From Clostridium saccharobutylicum DSM 13864 (GTDB lineage: Bacteria; Bacillota; Clostridia; Clostridiales; Clostridiaceae), in NCBI RefSeq assembly GCF_000473995.1, contig NC_022571.1, positions 3,565,416-3,629,415 on the forward strand: DNA of 64,000 nucleotides. Reading direction: 5' to 3'. The position numbers and the translations under genes were made by a program. The notes under the pieces were generated by a model. That model saw only the letters and a program-made list of their open reading frames with translations, had not been told where the DNA came from and did no database searches. Numbering within the stretch: the first letter of the stretch is position 1; each line of letters opens with the position of its first letter. This document shows, one piece after another, positions 35,851-44,914 of the stretch.

Positions 35851-38253
35851 TTATATTGAATATATATCAGAAAACTCAATGTTAATCATTTCAATTTTAT
35901 TATTCGTAGGTTTAATTTTATCAATAACTTCTACATCTTCTATAGTCTTTGCAGGCAATTCTATTTTAAATGTACTCCCCTTACCAACTTCACTATCAAC
36001 ACTTATTTTCCCTCCATGAAGCTTAACTAAGGATTTTACCAAAGACAATCCAATTCCACTTCCTTCAGCATTACGTGAAAGGGACTTATCTATCTGATGA
36101 AACCTTTTAAAAATATTATTTAGGTGTTTTTTGTCCATTCCTATACCCGTATCTTTTACTAATATTTCAATAGTGTCACCTTTATCAATTAATTCTATGA
36201 ATATCATACCACCTAGATTTGTAAACTTAATTGCATTCGAGATAAGATTTAGTATAATTCTCTCAATCTTTTCAGGATCAAAGGCAATAATTTTTTCCTC
36301 TGTATTTGTATCAAAAATAATATTTAACCCCTTCCCTTTAATATATTCTGATACAGATTGAACAATATCTTCTATAATCTCAACTATATTCTCATTTGAT
36401 AGATTTAATTTAAAAAATCCCGAATTCATTTTTGATATATCCACTATGTTGTTAATAAGTTTTGTAAATCTGTAACAATTTTGCTTAATGATATTTATAC
36501 TTTTAGAAATCTTTTCTTTATTATCTTCAAGCGAGTCATCTCTAGAGTAGAGCTCCATTAATTGGTTGGTACTGAAAATTACATTTAAAGGAGTTTTAAG
36601 CTCATGTGATACATTGGCAAATATTTCATCCTGAATCTTAAGTACTTCTTCTATTTTATTTTTGGCTTTCGTTTCTTCAGTTATATCTATTGCAATAACA
36701 ACTATTTCACTAATCTTCTTGTTTATATCAAACAAAGGTTGAAATATAACTCTAAAAAACTTTTCTTCTCCCGCCATAATATGTTTTCTATTTAAGAAAT
36801 AGTAATTACGGTTTTTCTCTATTAAATATTTGATGTTACTTAATACTTCAGCTTTTTCATCCATATTAAACTTAAAGACTTCAAAAATATTTTTTCCTAT
36901 ACTACAGGATAGTGATATTATATTCTGATTAATTTGCTTTAAATCATTATAACATTTACTGTTCATATATTTAATTTTAAAATCAGGATATGAAATTATT
37001 TCATAGCTAAGGTCAAGATTTTCTATTGTTCTATTTAGCAAATCGTATTGAGCTTTTAATAATAAGTTTTCTTCATTTTTTAATCTGTCGCCTATATCAC
37101 GACCGACCATTACACCAGCTATAAAATTACCTTCATTATCATATATGGGTGTGCCACTTACTTCTCTGTGAACTATATAATTATTAGTTTTACAATCAAT
37201 TCTATAGTTTGAAATTCTTTCACCCCTTCCAACTCTTAGTAATGGTAAATTTTTAAACGATATTAAATTGCCATCTATATCAAAATACTTAAATTCTTTC
37301 AAGGTGTTCTTTAAATTTGTTAATTCTGTACAATTAAAGAAAGGTTGCTTCTTTAATGCTTTGTTAATCATGGTAGGTTCTCCATTTTTATCACAAATAA
37401 TTAATTCATCAGACATATTTTCCATAATAGCTTCTAATTCTTCCTTTTGATCATTGATAGATTTTTCTTTATATATTAGTTCCTTAAATATGGTTTGATA
37501 TGGTTCTGTAATACAAGTTACTACAACTGCTTTATAAATAAAGTAAAATGATAATATTTTAAAATAATGACCTAATAAATTTGAAAAGCCATAACTACTT
37601 ATATATAAAGTAAACTCCAACTCAGAGACTATAGCAAAAACAAGAGACCAGAATAAATATTTATAAACTTTACCATCAAATTTATGCTTGTTCTTTATCA
37701 ATAATATAGCATCTAATATTAATATTAAGCATATCAAATACTCACTGATTATCTTAAATTGTGTTTGTCCTTTTCCATCAATAAAACATATTGGAAACAC
37801 TTTAAAATAAAAGATTGAAGCTATAATAGTTGAAGTAATTATAGTATAAATTATAAAAATCAAATACGGTCTTAAGTGTTTCTTGAAATGCATACATATA
37901 AATGGTACTAATAGAGAAATACTTTCAAGATAACGTGCTCCTGTACATAATTGATTAGCATAAAACCTATAATCTTTAAAAATATTCATACCATTGTATG
38001 ATAATGTATGTAATAAGTCTAAAAATGAGCCAAACATATATACAATCCCTATAAATATTAGGTAATCAAAATGTTGTTGTGAAAAATTCCTTGAATTCCA
38101 TGCTATTACAAATAGAGTAAATCCTATTGTTATACTAAATAGTTCAGCAAAACTATGAAACAACAAGTAATCATAAAGGCTAGTTAAGTATAATACTACT
38201 GCAATAAATAATACGATAATAGTTTGCAGAATCTTCTTTTGGTATCCAGACAT
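35851..38253 (-). CDS. Hybrid-sensor histidine kinase: MASE3 + PAS + PAS + HisKA/HATPase
   Basis: 800 residues from the ATG at 38253 behind GGGGG; the extra upstream 23 codons are probably not translated. N-terminal 1-250 is a multi-helix MASE3 membrane sensor (about 7 TM; FLDLLHTLSYNGMNIF and QLCTGARYLESISLL are diagnostic). PAS domains at about 265-390 and 400-530. HisKA with His550 in FANVSHELKTPLN, HATPase_c with NLISNAIKFT, GTGIGM-type and GSGIGLSLVKSLV boxes. The protein ends INIEFSDIYSI, closely matching the end of the kinase encoded just upstream. No partner regulator is adjacent. Confidence 0.93.
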   Translation of the reverse strand: MSGYQKKILQTIIVLFIAVVLYLTSLYDYLLFHSFAELFSITIGFTLFVIAWNSRNFSQQHFDYLIFIGIVYMFGSFLDLLHTLSYNGMNIFKDYRFYANQLCTGARYLESISLLVPFICMHFKKHLRPYLIFIIYTIITSTIIASIFYFKVFPICFIDGKGQTQFKIISEYLICLILILDAILLIKNKHKFDGKVYKYLFWSLVFAIVSELEFTLYISSYGFSNLLGHYFKILSFYFIYKAVVVTCITEPYQTIFKELIYKEKSINDQKEELEAIMENMSDELIICDKNGEPTMINKALKKQPFFNCTELTNLKNTLKEFKYFDIDGNLISFKNLPLLRVGRGERISNYRIDCKTNNYIVHREVSGTPIYDNEGNFIAGVMVGRDIGDRLKNEENLLLKAQYDLLNRTIENLDLSYEIISYPDFKIKYMNSKCYNDLKQINQNIISLSCSIGKNIFEVFKFNMDEKAEVLSNIKYLIEKNRNYYFLNRKHIMAGEEKFFRVIFQPLFDINKKISEIVVIAIDITEETKAKNKIEEVLKIQDEIFANVSHELKTPLNVIFSTNQLMELYSRDDSLEDNKEKISKSINIIKQNCYRFTKLINNIVDISKMNSGFFKLNLSNENIVEIIEDIVQSVSEYIKGKGLNIIFDTNTEEKIIAFDPEKIERIILNLISNAIKFTNLGGMIFIELIDKGDTIEILVKDTGIGMDKKHLNNIFKRFHQIDKSLSRNAEGSGIGLSLVKSLVKLHGGKISVDSEVGKGSTFKIELPAKTIEDVEVIDKIKPTNNKIEMINIEFSDIYSI

Positions 38254-38367
38254 GTAAAATCCCCCAGTAAATTTTTTTATATATGATATTATAGAACAAT
38301 TCATAATAGTATAGTGTAACAAAATACCTAGTCAAACTAATTTTGATTTCAAAATTAAACTACTAAA

Positions 38368-40104
38368 TTAGAACTTATATATATCTGAAAATTCAACTTT
38401 TATTCTTTCTACATAATTACTTAAATTGCTATTAAGCAACTTAACATTTTGTTCACTATTATTATCATCTACTACTCTAACCGGAAGTTTTATACAAAAC
38501 TTAGTTCCAACTCCGCATTTACTTTCTACAGATATCTTACCTCCTTGCATTTCCACAAATGATTTTACAAGAGATAATCCAATTCCACTTCCCTCATGAT
38601 TTCTTGTAAATGATTTATCAATCTGTCTAAACCTATCAAATATTGTATCTAACTTGTCCTTTGGCATTCCTATGCCAGTATCTTCAATTAATATGGTTAT
38701 AAATTCTTCACCATCAAATATATTTACAAATATATTCCCACCAGGATCAGTAAATTTTACAGCATTAGATAGGATATTAAGCATTATCCTTTCAATTTTA
38801 TCTAAATCACAAGCTATTATCTTCTCTTCTATATCAGTATCAAATGTAAGAGTTAAATTATTACTATTTATATATTCAGCAGCCGATAAAGTAATTTCCT
38901 CTACTACATTAATAATATTGCAATTAATCATATTCATCTCAAAATATTCTGTATCTAACTTAGTAGAATCAATAAGATTATTAACTAACCTTATTAATCT
39001 TAAGCAATTTTGTTTCTCTATATTAGTATTATTAATAATTTTTTCTTTTTGTATATTTTCTTTTTGAAGATTTATGCTGTTAATTTTTATTACACCTAAT
39101 ATTATGTTTAGTGGAGTTCTTAGTTCATGAGAAATATTAGCAAAAAACTCTGTTCTTAATTTTTCTAATTCAAAAGCTTCATTTTGCAATGCTAGTTCAG
39201 CTTGTTTTCTTACCTCAATGTTACGTGAAACCATTATAATCCTTTCATCTCCATCAATATTTGCAATGCGAATATTTGCTTCACCCCAAAATTCATTATT
39301 ATTCTTGTCTATATAAATTGCTTCAACAATAAGTGGATCTGTTTTCTTTATTTCATTTAATAAATCTTGTTTTTGAAGATAATGTTTAGGTGAATTTGGA
39401 GAAATAATATCCTGCATATTCATATTTATAAATTCATTTCGAGAATATCCAAACATAGAGATGGCAGTTTCATTTACATCTAATATCTTACCCTCAAAAT
39501 TTCGAACTAATATAGCATCATTTACTGAATTAAAAATTGTATTTAAATATTTTCGATTCTTTTCAAGCTCCTTCTGAGAATTTTTATATTCTAACTGTCT
39601 TAATCCACTTTCAGCGAGTGTCATAATAAGTGCTTGATAGTATTCCATTATATAGTTAATCTTTTCTTTAGATAAAACAGGTATCCTACTTAGAGAATCC
39701 AAATATTCCTTTTCATCGAATCCAAATTCTAAGGCTTGAGCACGAAAATATTCTATATCTACTATTTCATTTTCATAAAAAAATTGTCCAAAAAAAATTG
39801 TTGCAATATGCATCCCTGAGATAACAACGGGCATTGCGATATCCCATATATTGTTTAGGCATTTATATGCTATAGCTTTACCTTCCATAATATGTTCATT
39901 AGAATATTTATCACTAATTTTGCAGCGATTGCAAGTGATTGGATTTACCCTATGAAACTTCCTGCATATATCTACCTGTCCTACCGCAAATTCAAGACTT
40001 CCATCTATATCGCAAATTGACATATGAATTCCTGCAATTGCATAAATATTATCAGCAATTCTTTTCAATAAATCAATATTTATTAATTCCTTAAGTTTAA
40101 GCAT
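38368..40104 (-). CDS. Cytoplasmic histidine kinase: PocR sensor + PAS + HisKA/HATPase
   Basis: 578 residues, soluble. Residues 1-165 form a PocR domain with the Cys-rich motif CRKFHRVNPITCNRCK; PocR senses hydrocarbon/propanediol-type ligands in the protein that gave it its name. A PAS domain lies at about 180-300, HisKA with His326 in FANISHELRTPLN, and HATPase_c with NILSNAVKFTDPGG and GSGIGLSLVKSFVEM. The kinase half and the C-terminal IKVEFSDIYKF match the next gene (35851), so the two arose by duplication with sensor swapping. A link between PocR and B12-dependent diol metabolism is tempting in this B12-rich window but not shown. Confidence 0.93.
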   Translation of the reverse strand: MLKLKELINIDLLKRIADNIYAIAGIHMSICDIDGSLEFAVGQVDICRKFHRVNPITCNRCKISDKYSNEHIMEGKAIAYKCLNNIWDIAMPVVISGMHIATIFFGQFFYENEIVDIEYFRAQALEFGFDEKEYLDSLSRIPVLSKEKINYIMEYYQALIMTLAESGLRQLEYKNSQKELEKNRKYLNTIFNSVNDAILVRNFEGKILDVNETAISMFGYSRNEFINMNMQDIISPNSPKHYLQKQDLLNEIKKTDPLIVEAIYIDKNNNEFWGEANIRIANIDGDERIIMVSRNIEVRKQAELALQNEAFELEKLRTEFFANISHELRTPLNIILGVIKINSINLQKENIQKEKIINNTNIEKQNCLRLIRLVNNLIDSTKLDTEYFEMNMINCNIINVVEEITLSAAEYINSNNLTLTFDTDIEEKIIACDLDKIERIMLNILSNAVKFTDPGGNIFVNIFDGEEFITILIEDTGIGMPKDKLDTIFDRFRQIDKSFTRNHEGSGIGLSLVKSFVEMQGGKISVESKCGVGTKFCIKLPVRVVDDNNSEQNVKLLNSNLSNYVERIKVEFSDIYKF

Positions 40105-40258
40105 TTTACAATTCTCCCTATATATAACAAATCATTTCAATATATAATATAAAATTACATTAATTCCATTTTTTATTACATTATAACATTTATATTCAAA
40201 AAAGTATTGTGTTTATACAAACTAGTCCTAATTATTTTCTGTCCATTACCTAAAAAAT

Positions 40259-40291
40259 AAACTCACGCTAATAATAAATTACCGTGAGTTT
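40259..40291 (-). terminator. Terminator of acpH
   Basis: AAACTCACG / CGTGAGTTT stem, followed on the minus strand by ATTTTTTAGG, 22 bp after the stop. Confidence 0.85.
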
Positions 40292-40312
40292 CATATTTCA
40301 GTAAGTATGCCA

Positions 40313-40900
40313 CTAAAGCATTCTTTTAACTTCATTTGCATACTCAATTGCATGGGGATAAAAACATTTAAAGTCATTTTCAAGACTTTCATAATTATTA
40401 ATTAATTCATCTATTGGATTTACTAAGGGATGTTTTGTATTGGAAAATCTTTTAGCAATTCGCTCTACTGTTATTTCAATACCACTTATATTCCTATATG
40501 AAACAAGCCAGTTTTCTTCGATTATAAAAGGCATTCTTTTTATTAATTTATCTGGCAGACAGTAAGAAAACTTTTTAAGTATGTTATAAAAGTTTTCTGA
40601 ATATTCTTCTAAGGATATTGAAGAATATTCATACCAATTCTTAGCTAAGAAATGATCATAAAATATGTCAATTAATACACCTGCAAGGCGTCTATTTGTT
40701 TTAGAAATTCTTTTTCTACTGTTTAAAAAATCTGGATGTGAATCTGTAAAAGTATCAAGTTTTTTATGCATAAAAATCCCCTGTCTTATTGAGTATTCAA
40801 ATTCATTTTCCAAAGACTTATTCACAAAATCACCCAGAAAATTTCCAAGCATATTTTCTTCGCTATTGTCTGCAAGATATACATGAGCTAAATAATTCAT
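40313..40900 (-). CDS. acpH: Acyl carrier protein phosphodiesterase (AcpH, DUF479)
   Basis: 195 residues from the ATG at 40900 (AAAGGAG 6 bp upstream). Removes 4'-phosphopantetheine from holo-ACP. The N-terminal MNYLAHVYLADNSEENMLGNFLGDFVN and IRQGIFMHKKLDTFTDSHPDF contain the His/Asp pattern of this HD-like metallo-fold; AGVLIDIFYDHFLAKNW is also family-typical. Full length for AcpH. Single gene between a terminator and a 580-bp non-coding region. Confidence 0.9.
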   Translation of the reverse strand: MNYLAHVYLADNSEENMLGNFLGDFVNKSLENEFEYSIRQGIFMHKKLDTFTDSHPDFLNSRKRISKTNRRLAGVLIDIFYDHFLAKNWYEYSSISLEEYSENFYNILKKFSYCLPDKLIKRMPFIIEENWLVSYRNISGIEITVERIAKRFSNTKHPLVNPIDELINNYESLENDFKCFYPHAIEYANEVKRML

Positions 40901-41483
40901 TTCTTCTCCTTTCAAATTCCTCTACCTAATACTGCAACATATGTAAATTAATTTTCTCGCTTTTATTTTTTTTAATAATAAGCAAACTCATATATTGATG
41001 TTTTTTCAACATGATTTACACCCGCAAATACAGTATCCGTAATCTAAAATCACGTCATGCTAGACTATTTTATCTTTAATAAAATTATATCCCAAAGATA
41101 GGATATTTTATACTATTGATTGATGACGCCTTTATTCATTTTCAACAGTAAAAATTGTATGAAATAAAAACTGATATTTATACTATAATAAAAAAACGTA
41201 TTTAATTAATAATTCACGACATAATGTAAAAAATCTTAGTGCAATATTTACAAAATCATTTAATATTTTAATAAATTTAGCAAAAACTAAAAACGTTAAA
41301 TAATAGCAAGTATATTTAATCTTAATAAATTCTTATTACTTACAATAATAACTACATTTAATTATTAATTGATAATATAATTAAAACTATTATTTTTTGA
41401 CTTTTATTATGTTTATCTATATTATAGAGTTAATTTATTTTTTTCAAATGATAAAACAATGATTGAATATGGAGGTATTTTAT
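40901..41483. other. 583-bp spacer before the CDF gene
   Basis: Left part (40975-41110) is a decayed second copy of the zeta-like kinase start. The remainder is very AT-rich with no ORF or clear hairpin; it holds the CDF promoter. Confidence 0.5.
40975..41100 (-). pseudogene. Remnant of a second zeta-like kinase gene
   Basis: The minus strand reads DTVFAGVNHVEKTSIYEFA, aligning with YTLFAGVNGAGKTSIYKSV of the 34.5-kb gene, with the P-loop GAGK changed to HVEK. About 30 bp upstream TATCTTTAATAAAATTATAT is shared with the promoter region of that gene; the small partner gene is deleted. Only the first codons survive. Confidence 0.6.
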
Positions 41484-42383
41484 ATGAATGCAAAAGTTAA
41501 AGTTGCTAGATTATCTGTTCTTTCAAATAGCATTTTAATAATTCTTAAGTTATTTGTTGGACTTACTACTGGTTCAGTAAGTATCCTATCCGAAGCTATA
41601 CATTCAACTATGGATTTATTAGCCGCTATAATAGCATTTTTTTCTGTGAAAATATCTGACAAACCAGCTGATGAAGCACATCCTTATGGACATGGAAAAG
41701 TAGAAAATATTTCTGGTGTAATTGAAGCACTTCTTATATTAGCAGCTTCTATTTGGATAATAGTTGAAGCAATAAAAAAATTAATAACCCCTGGAGAAAT
41801 AGAATCCATTGGTCTTGGTTTCATAGTTATGTTTATTTCTTCTGCAATAAATTTTATAGTTTCAAAAAAGTTGTATAAAGTAGCTAAACAAGAAGATTCT
41901 ATAGCATTAGAAGCTGACGCATTACATTTAAAGGCTGATGTTTATACCTCATTAGGTGTTGGAATTGGATTATTTCTTATATGGATTACTAAATTAAATT
42001 ATCTAGATCCCGTTGTTGCAATTTCTGTTGCTATCTTTATATTAAAAGAAGCTATTGAGCTATTAATATCTGCATTTAACCCACTTTTAGATGTTAAATT
42101 ATCTAATGATGAAATTAAAATTATTAAAGATAATATAAATAAATTTTCAACTGTATATTGTAATTATCATGATTTAAAAACCAGAAAATCTGGAAGAATG
42201 AAATATGTAGATTTGCATTTGGTATTTCCAGAAAATATGACAATCAAAGAAGCTCATGATATATGTGATAAAATTGAAGATAATATAGAAAAATCGCTAC
42301 ATTATACTCAAATTATGATTCACTTAGAATCTTGTGACAAGAATTGTAATCACGATAGATGTTTTAAAAAAAGTAATAAATAA
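41484..42383 (+). CDS. Cation diffusion facilitator (CDF) efflux transporter
   Basis: 299 residues from the ATG at 41484 (GGAGG 8 bp upstream; a TTG at 41463 is also in frame). Six transmembrane helices; metal-site motifs SILSEAIHSTMDLLAA in TM2 and LHLKADVYTSLGVGIG (with HxxxD) in TM5; DEAHPYGHGKVE after TM2 is the family hallmark. The cytoplasmic C-terminal domain spans about 210-299, ending in a Cys/His-rich CDKNCNHDRCFKK tail that could bind metal. Exports Zn2+, Fe2+, Mn2+ or Co2+ in exchange for H+; specificity is not decidable here. Monocistronic. Confidence 0.93.
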   Translation: MNAKVKVARLSVLSNSILIILKLFVGLTTGSVSILSEAIHSTMDLLAAIIAFFSVKISDKPADEAHPYGHGKVENISGVIEALLILAASIWIIVEAIKKLITPGEIESIGLGFIVMFISSAINFIVSKKLYKVAKQEDSIALEADALHLKADVYTSLGVGIGLFLIWITKLNYLDPVVAISVAIFILKEAIELLISAFNPLLDVKLSNDEIKIIKDNINKFSTVYCNYHDLKTRKSGRMKYVDLHLVFPENMTIKEAHDICDKIEDNIEKSLHYTQIMIHLESCDKNCNHDRCFKKSNK

Positions 42384-42480
42384 ATAATATCTTTAAATTC
42401 AATTGATAAAAATTACTATGACTAGTATAATCTTTTTGTGTTAAATGTAAATTATATATAATTTAATCTGCATTTTAATA

Positions 42481-42640
42481 AAAAGGGAATGGAGTGAAAT
42501 TCTTCAACTACCCCAGTAACCGTGAAACTGACGAAATCTAATGCACATGAAATAATGTTATTTTTTTGATTGTGCCTAATATGCCACTGAGAAATTGGGA
42601 AGGCTTGAAAGTAGGATGAAGTTAAGTCGGGATACCTTAT
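42481..42640 (+). ncRNA. Cobalamin riboswitch controlling btuFCD
   Basis: Plus-strand blocks in order: AAAGGGAATGGAGTGAAATT, ACTACCCCAGTAACCGTGAA, GCCACTGAG, TTGGGAAGG and GTCGGGATACCTTA. This matches a cobalamin aptamer, with a shortened 3' box differing from the usual AGGAGACCTGCC form. Between the ACCGTGAA block and CCACTG the variable arm is a TTAGGCACA palindrome (42539-42580). An intrinsic terminator at 42760-42790 follows. Should turn off B12 uptake when cobalamin is plentiful. Confidence 0.88.
42539..42580. repeat. MITE-like palindrome inserted in the btuF riboswitch
   Basis: TAATGCACATGAAATAATGT TATTTTTTTGATTGTGCCTA: 42-bp minimal palindrome with both family termini, in the same aptamer arm as the copy at 25175. 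Confidence 0.7.
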
Positions 42641-42759
42641 TTTTATGCAATACTAATATCCTCTGAGGGTGGGATATTAGATAATTATTCATATTTTAAT
42701 GAAGATAAGACTTTTACGCTTTAGTCTAATTTTTATAAATATGTTTATTATGCTTCTAT

Positions 42760-42791
42760 GGCATACTCTCAAAGGGGTATGCCTTTTTTTA
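42760..42791 (+). terminator. Intrinsic terminator of the btuFCD leader
   Basis: GGCATAC TCTCAAAGGG GTATGCC followed by seven T; about 120 nt after the aptamer and 195 bp before btuF. Confidence 0.9.
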
Positions 42792-42797
42792 TTACCC

Positions 42798-42962
42798 TAA
42801 GGCTCATTGAAAAAATAACAAGTCGATTTGCCATCCAATTTTCGATCATGCTACAACGGCAAATTGACATAATAGACCATCTATAATGGCGATTCACATT
42901 CTTGCATGATGAAAAATATACATGGTAACTTTGGACTTGTTATTTATTTTCATATGGCTAAA
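42798..42962. repeat. MITE-like palindrome, full copy upstream of btuF
   Basis: 165 bp. TAAGGCTCATTGAAAAAATA ACAAGTC ... GGACTTGTTATTTATTTTCA TATGGCTAA, with inner AAATTGACATAATAG and ATCATGCTA/TGCATGAT blocks. It sits between the leader terminator and btuF, and so lies in the transcribed leader. Confidence 0.72.
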
Positions 42963-42984
42963 TACAATATTTTGGGAGGACATC

Positions 42985-43899
42985 ATGAAACTAAAAAACA
43001 AATTTTTATCACTCTTTTTGATAGTTATATTCGCTATTAGTACACTAGTAGGTTGTGGTAATAAAACTGAAACAATGACAGATAGAGAAGGTAACAGCTT
43101 TAAGCTGCCTCAAAAAATAAATACTATAATATCTACAGCACCTTCAAATACTGAAATATTAGTTGGACTCGGACTTTCAGATAAGTTAGCAGCTATAGAT
43201 AAATATTCCACAGATGTAGATGGTGTTAATAAAGATTTACCTAAAATTGATTTTAAAAATCCAGATGCTGAAACTCTTGTTAGCTTAAAGCCTGATTTAA
43301 TAATAGCTTCAGGACATAATAAAACTGGAAGTGAAGATCCATTTGCTGCTGTTAAAGAAGCTGGAATACCTGTTGTATACATACCTACAAGTTCAAGCAT
43401 AGAAGACCTTTATAAAGATATTGACTTTATATCTAAAATCACTGGAACTGAAAAAAAAGGTAATGAGATGATTACTAATATGAAAGATGATATAAGCTCC
43501 ATAAAGAAAATCGGAGATACTATTACTAATAAGAAAAATGTATATTTTGAAATAGGATCAACTTCATCTTTATATAGTTTTGGCAATAATACATTTTTAA
43601 ATGAAATGATTGAAATTGTAGGTGCAAAGAATATCTTTGCAAATGAAAATTCATGGATATCTCCAAATCCTGAATATATAGTTAAAGCTAATCCTGACGT
43701 GATACTTACAAATGAACCTACTGGCAATGCTGTTATTAATATAAAGAATCGTGAAGGTTTTAAAGATGTTACTGCAGTTAAAGAAAATAATGTCTTTGCT
43801 ATTGATAACAATTCGTCTTCCAGACCATCACAAAATATAATAAAAGCACTTAAACAAATGGCAAAAGCTATTTATCCTGAGGAATATTCAAATGTATAA
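42985..43899 (+). CDS. btuF: Cobalamin/corrinoid ABC transporter substrate-binding lipoprotein
   Basis: 305 residues from the ATG at 42985 (GGGAGGA upstream). Lipoprotein signal with lipobox LVGC; mature part is a class-III (two-lobe, helix-linked) binding protein: INTIISTAPSNTEILVGLGL, LVSLKPDLIIASGHN, VKANPDVILTNEP and NNVFAIDNN. The fold is shared by siderophore and B12 binders; the upstream cobalamin riboswitch and the following permease and ATPase genes point to corrinoid uptake. Last codons overlap btuC start. Confidence 0.92.
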   Translation: MKLKNKFLSLFLIVIFAISTLVGCGNKTETMTDREGNSFKLPQKINTIISTAPSNTEILVGLGLSDKLAAIDKYSTDVDGVNKDLPKIDFKNPDAETLVSLKPDLIIASGHNKTGSEDPFAAVKEAGIPVVYIPTSSSIEDLYKDIDFISKITGTEKKGNEMITNMKDDISSIKKIGDTITNKKNVYFEIGSTSSLYSFGNNTFLNEMIEIVGAKNIFANENSWISPNPEYIVKANPDVILTNEPTGNAVINIKNREGFKDVTAVKENNVFAIDNNSSSRPSQNIIKALKQMAKAIYPEEYSNV

Positions 43900-44905
43900 A
43901 AAAGCTGTTATATTATTAATCCCATTAACGTTTTTAATTTTATGTATTGGAACTTCTATCGGAAGTTCTGATACCAGCTTTGTCGATATTATTTCAATAA
44001 TTGGATATAAGGCTTTTAGCATTCCATTACCTAAACATATAAATGCTAATGCTGTAGCTATAATTTGGAATTTAAGATTACCTAGGGTTTTTTTAGCATT
44101 TATAGTAGGTGGTTCATTATCAGTTAGTGGTGCTGTAGTTCAATCATTACTTAGAAATCCATTAGCTTCACCATATACCTTGGGTGTATCTTCCGGTGCT
44201 TCTCTTGGAGTTGGATTTCTTATAATCTCTGGATTATCAATGCCTGTATTAGGCAGACTTACACTTCCCTTAACAGGATTTTTATGCGGACTTTTAACTG
44301 TGCTGATTATTATTAAATTTGCATGCAGAGTTGATAAAAGCATGTCAACTTCGACTATAATTTTATGTGGTATGGTTTTTTCTTTATTTTGTAATGCAAT
44401 ACTTACAACTATAGCAGCATTATACAGCGAAGATATAAAAAGTATAGCCCTTTGGCAGATGGGGTCTTTTTCTATGAAGGGATGGTCATATGTACAAATT
44501 GGAGTTCCATTTTTTATAATCGGAGTAATAGGTATTATGCGTTACTGTACTGAAATGGATATATTATCTTTTGGTGAAGATCAAGCAAAATCAGTTGGAG
44601 TAGATACAAATATGACAAAAATACGTCTTCTTATTTTCTCTGCTATATTAACAGGATCTGCTGTAGCATTGAGTGGAATTATTGGTTTTGTTGATTTAAT
44701 TATCCCTCATCTTGTAAGAAAAATTATTGGAGCAAAACATAAGTTTGTAATTCCCTTCTGCATAATTTTAGGAGGATGTTTTATGGTAATTACTGATTTA
44801 GTAGCAAGAACCATTATAATACCATCAGAATTACCAGTTGGTGCTATTACAGCTCTTATTGGTGCCCCGTTCTTTGCATACATATATTTCAAAAAATCAA
44901 GGTAG
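43892..44905 (+). CDS. btuC: Corrinoid ABC transporter permease (FecCD/BtuC family)
   Basis: 337 residues, about ten transmembrane helices. Family signatures LRLPRVFLAFIVGGSLSVSGAVVQ, LLRNPLASPYTLGVSSGASLG near the ATPase-coupling region, and GFVDLIIPHLVRKIIG at the C-terminal coupling helix. Starts 8 bp before the btuF stop; its own TAG is immediately followed by the btuD start region, so the three genes are tightly coupled. Imports the substrate delivered by the upstream lipoprotein. Confidence 0.93.
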   Translation: MYKKAVILLIPLTFLILCIGTSIGSSDTSFVDIISIIGYKAFSIPLPKHINANAVAIIWNLRLPRVFLAFIVGGSLSVSGAVVQSLLRNPLASPYTLGVSSGASLGVGFLIISGLSMPVLGRLTLPLTGFLCGLLTVLIIIKFACRVDKSMSTSTIILCGMVFSLFCNAILTTIAALYSEDIKSIALWQMGSFSMKGWSYVQIGVPFFIIGVIGIMRYCTEMDILSFGEDQAKSVGVDTNMTKIRLLIFSAILTGSAVALSGIIGFVDLIIPHLVRKIIGAKHKFVIPFCIILGGCFMVITDLVARTIIIPSELPVGAITALIGAPFFAYIYFKKSR

Positions 44906-44914
44906 GTGATAATA

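Noticed and set aside
38253-38322. Upstream start giving 23 extra residues on the MASE3 kinase
   Set aside because: No Shine-Dalgarno there, whereas GGGGG precedes the ATG at 38253, where the MASE3 domain begins.
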